In this document: one piece after another, positions 21,001 through 31,224 of the stretch | Numbering within the stretch: the first letter of the stretch is position 1 | How the letters are laid out: every line of letters starts with the position of its first letter | Origin: Phoronis australis | Taxonomy: Eukaryota > Phoronida > Phoronidae | Length of the DNA stretch: 34,040 nucleotides | Reading direction: 5' to 3' | Assembly: GCA_002633005.1 (NCBI GenBank) | Contig: NMRA01000254.1 | Coordinates: 561,102 to 595,141 of the forward strand | Position numbers and translations under genes: made by a program | Notes under the pieces: generated by a model | What the model was told of the DNA's origin: nothing | Database searches by the model: none | Seen by the model: only the letters and a program-made list of their open reading frames with translations

Positions 21001-22732
21001 CATGTACATGTATAATAAATGTCGAGTATGCTATAAGTCCAGAAGAACAGATTCATTTTAAATCATGATTTACCCTTATCACCGCCCATCTCTATTCATA
21101 AAAGTGAATCGCAATATAATTCAATTGTGGGGCTCATTTTGTTGGACATTTCATAAACTTTTGTTCTACGAGAACATCAAGAGAAATAGAAAATCATTCT
21201 AGGCGTCATATTTTGGATTCTCCTTAAACTTGTGTATGTAATCATACTGTGGGTGTGATGCAAACATCATCAATTTTGCACCTACTTACCTCTTTTTATC
21301 TGCAGGCCTTGAGAAGTTTATGATGAAAATTGCACTTTCCCCATTCCGAAAGAATAATATTTCAATGTGAAAACGTTTAGAGCGCATGAAACGAGAGAAA
21401 ACTTTTCATGGGATTAGAAAGTTATACATAAAAACTCCCAACTGTAACTGATATTAATAAGTTATTCATGAGGAATTTTTTTGTAGTGTTGACACGCACT
21501 TTCACTCAACTGCTTCTACGAGCCAGATTGTGGTCTGTGGATATTCCCCGAAAACGAGAAGTGTTATCTTGCCTTATTTTCCGAATTGAGGTGTTTTAAC
21601 ACTCGTCTCAAAACCAAAAAACCAAAACGATAGCCATGGACATTGAGGGTAATGAGGGTGCCTAGGTAACGCAGATATTACGAATCAATATTTTGAGACT
21701 AAATTAAAACATTGACATAGACTGTAACGGGTTTCCAAGGTAGTAGGATTACATGTACAACCAATTATCCGCCGATTTAAGGCTACATATTGTTCCAATG
21801 TAATGCCTGTGCCACATACAAAGCAATATTTTGTTGAAAATGTGTTTCATTGGCAGTTGAATTATTCCAAAAATCAAGGCGTTTCCTAACCATTAACCCT
21901 GGTGTGAAGTTTAATCAGAATCTGTAAAGATAATAACAATAATCGAATGACAGGGAAAATCTTGTTGGTGCACAAAAATGCGGCAGCACCATGGGTGAGC
22001 TTTATCTGCACACATACGCGTACATTAGGCAAAATAACGGGGGCTGCTCAGTGACTTGTTAATAAGAGAAACGTAAAGTGCCCACTTTTGTACAATGTAT
22101 GCTTTCACGCATCAGGTAAGATACAACATGACTGGCGGACCCTCGTAAACGGGACCAGTCCTCCAAATTAGACTTACTCACCACATATCAGGATATTTGG
22201 GATTGAATGGGACGTACGGACCAGAAAATAGGACTGTTATACATGTACCTAAAAACATTACCGCCCCACCACCCAATGATAGCGCTGAGGACCGAACGTG
22301 GCTGCCGGAGATCACAACATGACCGGCCCACCACATTTTGGTAACATGCATGTATCAACAAGGTCCAATCAATATACTTGGTTGCTGTTCGAGCCATACT
22401 TGAACAATTGATGTACATTATGTACATGTAACTATTAGATTGTAGTCCCTTTTGTTTTTGGGGTGTTCATTACCGTCATGGAATGCAATTTGATTAACGA
22501 CGGGCGACATACAGGATGTTGAATGTATGCGACCAGAGTAAATAGTTTAAAAAACTTCATAGTAAAACAACAAAAAAATAAATGATAATAAGTAAGTATT
22601 CGAAAATACATGTACATGTACAAATAAACTGTAACAATATATAGATAAACATTCAATGAAAATATACATTACAGTGTAACGCTAATAAAAAATCGATAAT
22701 TTTCTGCATATTAAGCGACGGAATAAAGGCAA
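18006..22732. other. Upstream of the kinase; non-coding
   Basis: GC-richer patches at 18420-18640 and 18850-19050 hold short frames without recognisable motifs. The rest is AT-rich. The only identified element is the C-rich repeat fragment at 19812-19900. Confidence 0.45.
19812..19900. mobile_element. Second, one-ended copy of the C-rich repeat element
   Basis: ATTATTCTAAATCCCCCTGA followed by CCACCACACCCACCC, CTCTACCCACGACTC and AACCCCGTCTACTCACGACC aligns with the left terminus of the 11976-12669 element. No inverted partner was found nearby, so it is a truncated or solo terminus. Confidence 0.55.
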
Positions 22733-22935
22733 GGGACCTGTTCCAAGAAATTGACTCGAGATCATTTTTATTCAAGTCTAAGATTTGTCTCATCCTCCAA
22801 ACTTCGAAACTTCCACTTCCGGTAAGTTAGTCAATATTAAGACGAAATTTCAACCAAAAACTTAAATCAAATTTAAGATCACTTTCTCACATCAAATTTA
22901 AGACAAATCAAAATTTTACCATAAAATTAACTGAG
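22733..22935. mobile_element. Probable diverged relative of the GTTCCAAGAAA MITE
   Basis: GGGACCTGTTCCAAGAAATT (22733-22752) matches the TIR of the 28502-28597 element with small changes. Fragments such as AAATTTAAGACAAATC (near 22897) match its interior. A right-hand TIR was not found, so boundaries are approximate. Confidence 0.35.
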
Positions 22936-25900
22936 AATTAAGATTCGTAAGTAGCGCAAAAGCTACAAAGCTTTTTAGGGACTGTAGTATCCGTAATTCT
23001 ACTGTCGCATAAGCCCATTTGAAGTGCTGCTGTCCATAAAACAACGTCCGCTTCTGACCGTTCAATGGCATTTCGCTGTAGGATTTGACTCTCTACGGTA
23101 TTTTATCATCTCTTGGCAGAAGACGACACCACTTACCTGTTCAATGGCCAAAAGGGTCCTCTGTTGTCAAACGCGATATGCACTGAGGCACACTTATTTC
23201 TTTACCAAGACAAATCAGCTTTTTGGCCGATTTGGAAAAAAATATGTATTACACTTTTTATTGTACAACATTGACTTTCCAAAAGCCAGGGAGCCATTAA
23301 CGTGATTGGGCCATGCTGTGTATCAATGTTATTAGTACACATGTAAGTGTAGCCTACGGTTTTATCATGTAAGGTGAAAATTCTGAACAACTGATAAATC
23401 TATTGCACGAACGAACTCATTGTTTTGTTGTTTGTTTTTCATTTGCCCTTCAAATTCTTTATATACAGCCATCTATTTTTAAACATAACAGTGAAATGTA
23501 TGATTGCAAAACATCCAAGCGAGGCATTTTTGCACAGTGTTTGAGATCTAGTTGTTGTAGCAGACGATACATGTATGCCAGCTTGTATCTTGGGAAATGG
23601 TTTAGATTTTTACTGGGGTTGAAATGTTTTTTTTTTCAAGTGTCGCACCACGGTTTCTTGCTGTTCGTAAATATCGTTAATTAAAGATAGTTTTCTTTGA
23701 TTACAATATTTGTAGGTATGTATGCAGCGGTGCTCCTGTTGACAGTAATCCTATTGCAAGCGATACAGAAATGACAGTACAAAAGTGTTGCGACTTTGGA
23801 ACAAACTTTGCGTTATGAGATAACTGAGAAGTCTACTTCATCAAAGGGGTCTGACAAAAGTTCAATCCAACTTTGAATTTCGTAAAACTTTTAATTTTTG
23901 TAATTTAATACTACGAATCTTCAGAACAAATTGGGGCTCATCGCTACAATATCAAAAACTCAACGCAAAATCTATTTTTTTCGAATTATGACATATGTTA
24001 TTTGAAATGACTAATAATATCGAAAATAGTGTTTTATATTTGTTGTGCAACAGAGACTTTTTACGTTTCTTGTAACTAGTCCAGTTTCTGAGATCACCCA
24101 CAGCTGGTTATATATTGACTGTCACATGTTTACCTGAAACTTGATGGGGGCTTGGTCTACCCCTAGATATGTACTAAGTCACCTTTGATTTTTCTGACAC
24201 AAACCTCATTGGCGCTTTTATGTCGATCTTGCAAACATGTCTTTTTCGACAGTTATTGCACTAAGAAGCTGCCAACTTTGCAAGACTTTTGAGACATCTT
24301 AATAGTTAGGAATAACTTTTTTTTTCTGTGAATTCATCCGAACCACGTTTAAGGTAGACATTTTAGTAGTTATGCATGGGCTTTTCAAAAACTGAGATTT
24401 TTTTAATTTTCAACAGGCTGAATTTGTCCATTTTCAATGAGAAAGCTAGCAAAGGATATAACATGTGTGAATAATAAAAGCAGTGTGAATTGATAGTATT
24501 AGGCTAGTTTAGTGCATGCATCAAGTGAAAAGTTTGGTCTTTTTTCCCCTTAGTGGTTAACATGTACGTTTACTAAGCATACCTTACACTATTTAGCTTA
24601 AATGAGCTACAGTGATTACACAGCAATTTTATAAAACAATACACTACAATCATTACGATTTGTATACACTAAGCAGATTTGATGGTATTTCTTTCGTTTA
24701 GAGTGTTCTAGGACCATCGGAAACGAAAGAAAGTGATCAGGGACCAGTCGTTATCCCATTTCTGTTAAGTTACAAGGGATTTTTCTAAGTAAGTCTGATA
24801 ACAACATTCACATCAAAGTGGTGGTGATGACGCAGCAGCGCGAAGGGTATGGAACAAGAGTGAAAGTGGTGTTGTGATTGTGGCGACTTTGGTCCCTCAA
24901 CCAATTACAAATGCGATTATTTTGATACAGCGAGATCTGCGTGTATAACATAATGTTACTGAGATCAATCACTAGAATACACCTTATTAGAGGGCAGCGT
25001 GTAGCAATAGGTTTTAGCCTAAAGAACTGTTGGAAATATTTGCTTATGCAGACACACGGAAAAATCCTTAGAGCATAAACCGCATTTTTGCCATTTATAG
25101 GTTGGATTTTCTGGATTAGTGTACACCCAAAAAGCTGCCTTTGAAAGACAATTCTTATATAACTGGCATGAAAATAATGTCCTCTTGTACAAAACGTCCG
25201 ACATCAATTTCGTGGAACATGGGCATCCGGGTAATCGCCCCTATGCCTGCATTCAAACATTTGCCGGTAGAACAACAGTTTAAATTTTTAATATGTATTA
25301 ATGCAAGATGAAAGTTAGAGTGGGACATAACGGAATTTAAAATGTTAGGTATTGATGTTAGTTTTAACCTACAAAAATGATTAAAGTCAACTACAATGAG
25401 AGGATTGATGAAATCAGTAATCTAATAAGAATTTGGTCAAGAAGAAAAATCCATATTATTGAGAAAGTTGCGCAAAAGTAAAGACCTTGATGGTGCCAAA
25501 ACTTATTGACTTAAGGAGGTGTATACACAGATCAAATCTCCAGGTTCCTAACCAAAATGAGTAAAAAGGGAGTTTTAACTAGTTAGACATGACTCTGAAA
25601 GTTACAAAAATCGAAAAAAAAAGTTTCTTTTATAGTTCATTTTTTTAAAAAATCGTATTTTTTAATTTTCAAAAAATCCAATTTTACCTCAGTCGAATTT
25701 TGTTTCAAAATGCACAGGGATCATCATCAACTGTTTCCTTACGCAATATTCTACTTATCCATACCAAATATATGTACAAAATCGTTATGATCTTGATTTT
25801 GTGGCATTTTTTGTGTGTGAGTTGGGGCAAGCACGCCACTCTTTGTCATTTGGTCACTTTCCGTCTAATAACTAAAAATCTGGTCCATTTATCAAAAAAC

Positions 25901-26209
25901 CCTGGCACGCAATTTTACTTCAGTCCTAGAGGATTTCAAATTTGCAACTTTCGTAAAAATTGACGCAAGTGTGGTGGAAAAATAGGTCCGAGAATGTTGT
26001 CACTATCCAGAAATCACGAGCCGAGAAAAACGGCTTTGAAGTTAAGCGATCATCGATTGCCACTTGAGATCAAATTTCGTTCAGAATGCGTGGTCATTAT
26101 GTTCCAATTTTTGTTGAAGTACTAGAAATAAAGCTGATATTTACTTCATAATTAGCAAATGTGACATACCTGTTTGTTTACAGCGTAATTTTAATCATTT
26201 TTTCGAACT
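22936..26209. other. AT-rich stretch without a recognised gene
   Basis: A 50-codon frame after an acceptor-like site (23120-23274, + strand, DDTTYLFNGQKGPLLSNAIC) is not assignable. The 24688-24732 hairpin is the only clear structure. Confidence 0.4.
24688..24732. repeat. 12-bp perfect inverted repeat (hairpin)
   Basis: TTTCTTTCGTTT (24688-24699) pairs with AAACGAAAGAAA (24721-24732) across a 21-base loop. No gene is adjacent. Confidence 0.75.
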
Positions 26210-26495
26210 TGTGAAGCACGACAGACGACCAAAACAAACATGGCTGTTACGTGGGCGGAGCTTAGTGTTGATCTACTGTCTGCTGTACTGGTGTACCGAC
26301 CACACATTAAAACCATGTGTTGATTGTTTATACGATTCATGTGAACTCTCCACTCAGTTTGTAAAAGACTCTCTAACTATATTACACAGACCTATTTGTT
26401 AGTATTCCAATATTATCATCAACCAATATGTGTGTTATATCAAATCGCCGCGTTACTGCCTACAGTGTACATAACAATATTGGCGACGAGGATAA
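26210..26495 (+). mobile_element. Possible gypsy-type LTR end with primer-binding site
   Basis: The stretch ending ...ACATAACA at 26476 is followed by ATATTGGCGACGAGGATAAA (26477-26496). TTGGCGACGAGGAT is the junction I associate with the 5' LTR end and tRNA primer-binding site of Mag/SURL-like Ty3/gypsy elements. The LTR may begin at TGTGAAGCACG (26210), giving about 267 bp with TG...CA ends, but that boundary is a guess. No second LTR, gag or pol was recognised downstream, so the copy is truncated or a leader fragment. Confidence 0.45.
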
Positions 26496-26496
26496 A

Positions 26497-27806
26497 GAAC
26501 TACTTTCATAGTAATGGTTCAACATTTCACGTGCCTGTACCGAATGGACTTTGGGATGAGAAAATATCACTTTCTGCGCAAATAGCGCCGCTTGGGTGAG
26601 ATTCTCAAATTACTAAAGTTTCTTATATTGCTTTCCTCTAAAATCGTATAATATCATAAGTTTTAATTCAGAGTTACGTTTGAATCTACGCACTAGAAAA
26701 TTATTTGTTATGTTGAACACTGGGTCATTTCTCTAATTCTTTGGTTTACGGCCAGTGGCAAGATAAAAATCCTCTGCGTTTGATAGCCTAGTTTCTCCAC
26801 GGCGCGTTCCCAGCAGAAGCACGGTTTATCTGCGAAGACTCGTCTCTGACGGCATGTAGTTGTCCATGTGTCGCACCTTATATTACCGACTTCTCTTATA
26901 CATGCACAAATTTCTGCAGCGGACTCCTCAAGTTAAGTGCAGTGATGGCTTCGGTAGGGTTTGGCGTACTCAACTTAATTTTTTGCAGATAGACAAACAG
27001 GCTCAGGCTCGGAACAGGAGCTAGTTCACCATTTCACTACCAACTTTCACATGGTCAAAAATAGAATTGTTTTATTCTCGGTCTTGCTACAACACCAATA
27101 TCAGCTGGTACATCACTCTCGATTGTCCGGTTACGCAATGCTTGTTGACAGGGTTAGATTAGAGCTAGTGCCCTTGTATATAAGCTCCGCCCCAGTTGTC
27201 AATCACTGAGCTGGTGAGCACTCTAGCCATACGACTTACTGAGGCTTGGTCAAATCAATGAGCATAGCTCATTGGTCAAATATAGCTAAAAACAACTTTG
27301 GATTTTCAGAATGATTTTATTTTTTTTCAGTACACTGTGCATCAAGAATTAAAGATTAAGATGACATAAAAATGTAAAAAACAGTCAAAATTAATTTTTT
27401 GTGTATCCACCTACCTTAATGACAACCTGCCTACTTTATCAGACATTATTATGGATGAATTGAACGCGTTTTAATTAAGTAAACAGCCCCATAAAGATGC
27501 GAATGATTTACTCTCAACAAGTTTACAGCACAATGATGAAATACTATGTGCAATACAGGTGTATACTCTATATAACACCTTTTAATATCCGTAATTTTTA
27601 AGTGCACGTCAATATGTAAAATGATATATGAAATTATTTGCCAGAACAAAAGTTTGTCATTGTCCAACAAGGTTTCAAGAAGGTTATAAGCGATGACTGG
27701 AAAATTTATTTCCATTCTACTTCCGATATCAAGTTATGTACTGTACATTGCAGTTTACACAGTTACATGTACATAGAATACTTGAAACGAACACTTTTTT
27801 TAAAAA
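26497..27806. other. Downstream of the LTR-like end; no element body
   Basis: No gag or pol motif. It holds the small palindrome at 27256-27274 and otherwise nothing recognised. Confidence 0.4.
27256..27274. repeat. 8-bp palindrome, dispersed-repeat relative
   Basis: CAATGAGC ATA GCTCATTG is a perfect hairpin with a 3-base loop. The adjoining ATAGCTCATTGGTCAA is shared with the hairpin at 29713-29773. Confidence 0.65.
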
Positions 27807-28190
27807 AATAACTTTGTGGACTCTGATGTGTGTACTTTCTGCCAGTCACAAACTGAAACAATAGTACACATTCTTTTCGAATGCAATAATATAAAAGAAG
27901 AATTACGCAGTTGGGTGTTGTCCGTAAAAAGTATTAATTTGATTATTGACAAAACATATGATTTTCGGTTTGCCTATAATCATTGAAAATCAATTTTGAA
28001 AATGGATTCTTTTGCAATTTAAATATTTTATTTACGTATCTAAGTGTAAAAAATAATCCACAACTTCTGGCATTTTCTTAAGATATCAAAAAGAGAATTA
28101 TATATTCAATGAAGAATTTTATTTAATAATGATGATTTAGATGAATACCAGAGAACGTGGAGAAACTGGTTAACCGTAACTTTTTCCTCA
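27807..28190 (+). mobile_element. 3' end of a degenerate LINE (zinc-knuckle region of ORF2)
   Basis: From 27825 the frame reads DVCTFCQSQTETIVHILFEC, then NNIKEELRSWVL. This CxxC...H...C arrangement is the zf-RVT zinc knuckle that follows reverse transcriptase in many non-LTR retrotransposons. After stops and frame changes, YFIYVSKCKK (about 28025) and FNNDDLDEYQRTWRNWL (to about 28175) match the usual C-terminal tail of such ORF2 proteins. Upstream reverse transcriptase was not found, so this is a 5'-truncated, inactive copy. Confidence 0.68.
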
Positions 28191-28216
28191 CAACATCCTA
28201 GCTAAAGTGGGTGGGT

Positions 28217-28243
28217 ATGTGTGTGCGTGCGTGCGTGTGTGTG
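28217..28243. repeat. GT/GC-rich dinucleotide microsatellite
   Basis: GTATGTGTGTGCGTGCGTGC continues as GTGTGTGTGG. A simple alternating purine-pyrimidine repeat just 3' of the LINE remnant. Confidence 0.9.
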
Positions 28244-28501
28244 GTGAGAGTGAGAATGGATTACATTTTTGTATTCCATGTCTTTGAATTCAAATTTCTT
28301 GATACCAATAAAAAGCCGGATTGGCACGAAGGAAAAAAATAAGTCTATCTCACATTGTCGTAACTCTATCTTAAGTTTGTCAAAATGGTCGTCTTTCACA
28401 TTCCGCAGGGAAGAAATGAAATCAAACTAGGGTATATTGAGTGCAACTTCATTACGAATGGTTTGTTGAGCGCTACAGAATTGACAGAAATGCAGGCGAT
28501 A

Positions 28502-28597
28502 CCTTGGGCCCGTTCCAAGAAAACTGTCTTAGCTAAGACAAATCTTAAATTTAAGTCAAAAATGAACTTAAATGAGTTTCTTGGAACGGGCCCCTTG
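28502..28597. mobile_element. Short foldback MITE with 16-bp perfect TIRs and 5-bp duplication
   Basis: GGCCCGTTCCAAGAAA (28507-28522) is perfectly inverted at 28577-28592. Both ends are flanked by CCTTG (28502-28506 and 28593-28597), a plausible 5-bp target-site duplication. The interior includes palindromes GTCTTAGCTAAGAC and CTTAAATTTAAG, so the whole unit can fold into a cruciform. It has no coding capacity. Confidence 0.65.
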
Positions 28598-28704
28598 TCC
28601 ACTTTCTGAAAGTTGAACTTGAACCGGAAACGAGTAAAGGATATCCGTTTACAACGAAGCGCTAAGTACAAGTACATGTACATATGTCAGTTGATATGAC
28701 GTCA

Positions 28705-28782
28705 AGTCCCATGGCCGAGTCGGGCAGCAGAACGAAGGTCTGCTCGAAAAAAGTATTTGTTCGAGTTCGAAGGATTTAAAGA
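28705..28782 (+). other. tRNA-like sequence, possible SINE head
   Basis: TGGCCGAGTCGGG (28712-28724) resembles a Pol III A box of the Leu/Ser tRNA type, and GTTCGAGTTCGAAGGAT (28759-28775) resembles a B box at a tRNA-like distance. The acceptor and T stems do not pair well, so this is not an intact tRNA; a tRNA-derived SINE head or tRNA pseudogene is more likely. Confidence 0.3.
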
Positions 28783-29337
28783 CACCGAAAGCCTTCTAAA
28801 GTGTCCCTCAATGCCCAAAAACTGCTCATGGCAACGTGACTTTGATGGTTTGATCACTGAGAAATAATTTGCCGAAAACCTCCGGAATATGAAGGTCCTA
28901 TGGCAGCATGTCTTTTACTAGAGACAGCACTGTTTACCATGGGCGTAGTTACCAAAAAAGTATAAATGTCGTAAGAACCAACCGCGACATAGATGAAATC
29001 TGCTAACTCCAGTTTGATTGAGATGCAATAAGTGAAAGACAACCATTTACTAGCATTTTTTTAATTCAAGATGTAAGAAGTATTGGTTTTTAGTTGATTC
29101 TTGCATCAATTCAAGATTGACGCCACTAAAGCATCACCAAGAGCCAGAATGACCATTGGTGAAAATCACTGATGCAGGGTTTAGCATCCTTCAAGTTTAA
29201 AAAATATTTGGAGTTGTATTGAATGGGCATTATTTGGACTGAACTAACTTGAGTTAAAATTCGTTTGATGATTTTAACTAAAATGAAATGAATAATTTGT
29301 ATTAGTTTTGATGATTGTGTCAGATACTGCAAATTAC

Positions 29338-29510
29338 ATGTCAATCTCCCCCATTGTCCTTCTGGCGCATATGCATTGCATTTCTCCAAGTTGATATAAT
29401 AATTGTATCTTCCGCAAAAGTGAACACGACGTTCGGTCAAAGTGCCCTCATACGCGTCACCTTTGTGGGATACCAGTCCTGCCCATTGGTCACAATGAGA
29501 TCGAAATAAT
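29338..29510 (-). CDS. Candidate cysteine-containing exon of unknown gene
   Basis: The acceptor tttttacaaactttcag| and the donor ACAT|GTAATT bound 57 open codons. They read LFRSHCDQWAGLVSHKGDAY, then TERRVHFCGRYNYYINLEKC and APEGQWGRLT. Three Cys residues and G-x-W spacing could suit a small extracellular module, but no family is recognised. Composition is more coding-like than the AT-rich flanks. The longer minus frame (29126-29539) is extended by AT-rich sequence I do not credit. Confidence 0.28.
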
Positions 29511-29717
29511 CTGAAAGTTTGTAAAAAGTAAGATATCACGAGGTTCCGCGATACATCACCGTGTATTTCAAATGTGAGCTCGTGATTTTGACTAGATTTT
29601 TTTCGCCACGGAACTGCTATTGAACTCGATCCAGGTCAGCTCAGTTCAAACATAGCCACATAATGTCCTTGCCGTAAAATATCACCAATTTCGAACAAAA
29701 TATTTGCAAAAGTTGAC

Positions 29718-29773
29718 CAATGAGCTATACCAGGTCGTGGTCGTTTCTACTCCTCTCCTGGTATAGCTCATTG
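29718..29773. repeat. 17-bp perfect inverted repeat (hairpin)
   Basis: CAATGAGCTATACCAGG (29718-29734) is perfectly inverted at 29757-29773 around a 22-base loop. The segment TTGACCAATGAGCTAT (29713-29728) also occurs in reverse complement at 27264-27279, so this belongs to a dispersed repeat. Confidence 0.8.
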
Positions 29774-30384
29774 AGCCCTACAAGTACATGTAGTTTCCCA
29801 TGGTGCTCATGTTATTAATTAGTTGTATTTTCATTGTTATTTTTGACACCACAATTATGTTACTGTTGTAGATAAAGGTATCGTTGTTGTTGTTGCTATA
29901 GTTTTGTATGTTTTTTGTTTATTTACGCATACCTTAGTGTTTCTTTATTTAGAAAACAAATCCTCTCAAAGTATCCTCAGTTCTTTGTTAATAACCACCA
30001 TACACGTTGAGTAGCGGAACGCGTTAGAATTTTGAAGATTCGTACACACGGAGACGTGAGCGATGAGAGAGGAGCCTTGTACATGTACATGTACTTAAAC
30101 ATTTTCGGGTGTCACCTTCAGGGGGTAACTAGAAATATTATCCCCTTCTAGAAATGGTATTTTATGTACGATCTCGTCTTGTATTTTGGTCCATCAGCTT
30201 ATTTAAGAAATAGTACAATTTATAAAGAATACTCAAGTGTTGCACACATAGTCCAGTCATTCCATGGATAACCCGGAAATAATTGCAACAGAAGGTGTTA
30301 CTGAATAAATCGTACGCTATCACACCACTTAGTGTGAGAAAAAAAGTCTACCAGAATCTGTGTGGCTGAAGTTGGTTTTTCAAG

Positions 30385-30850
30385 GTGGCTGACAAAATGA
30401 CCGCCAGATTTGCAAATGCCCATTATAACTCGAGAGTGTTATTTGATAGAGTAAAAATTCAAAAAGATTTACGTATCTTCTGTGGGTCACCAAATCCATT
30501 GGAAATGGTTTTGCATGGCTGCAGTGACACCATCCGCCATTTTCCAAGATGGCCATCAAAACTACCTCGAGTCACACAATTTTGCACGAACAGATTGGTG
30601 AATTGTCTTGACTGAATCATTGCACTATAGGTTTTCTGGGTCGACTAATCCACTGAGACTCATTGCGTTTGGCTCTAATGATTACTTCCGCCATTTTCTA
30701 ATATGGCCACCAAATAGTTGCTTCGTGTAAGAACTTCAGATTCCAGAGACAAGCCATCGTCATATTCTGAGTTTCATAGATCAACTTGTCCATTAAAATT
30801 ATTTTTGTCTGGCTCTGATTTATACGACTACCATTTTCAAGACTGTTAAA
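30385..30850. repeat. Diverged tandem repeat built around a 'gccattttc' motif
   Basis: Three units share the order TCTGGGTC...AATCCA...TGG(C)T..., then CCGCCATTTTCCAAGATGGC or a close variant: about 30478-30567, 30632-30720 and 30764-30845. A further partial unit (GACAAAATGACCGCC) lies at about 30392. Period is roughly 130-155 bp. The open frame at 30385-30615 crosses the units and is not credited as a gene. Confidence 0.55.
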
Positions 30851-31224
30851 TAAAATAATAACTTATTTGGGTGAAGAACATCAGGTTCACTGGGACTGAA
30901 GAGTCATTCTCCGTTAACAAAGTGCTGTGTCGAAAATAATTCTCCGCCATTAATTCTGCAATCGACTATCCACACCAAGTGACATTCGGTGTCACCTCAA
31001 GTTAGTTGTAAATGTTAGTGAATACAGCAACGGTTGAGACAGGAGAAAGGTTTAGCAAGGTATGTTTAGCAAGTTAAACAGTTAATAAGCGCTTGTACAG
31101 CTCCCACTAGTTTCTCTTTAGTGATGTTACAGGTGTGTCCAAATCAATAATTCTCAGTCTGTGATCAAAATCTATACACAAAAACAAATATTAACACAAC
31201 TAAATATCTTTCCACTGAGAATGA
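30851..31224. other. Gap between repeat array and pseudogene
   Basis: Nothing recognised. Confidence 0.4.

Noticed and set aside
23120-23274. 50-codon frame after an acceptor-like cttggcag
   Set aside because: No family, no donor or polyadenylation signal, and the opposite strand also shows a donor-like site; undecidable.
28850-29042. 62-residue minus-strand frame (ELADFIYVAVGSYDIY...)
   Set aside because: No convincing splice borders or family, despite lying on the same strand as the 29338-29510 candidate.
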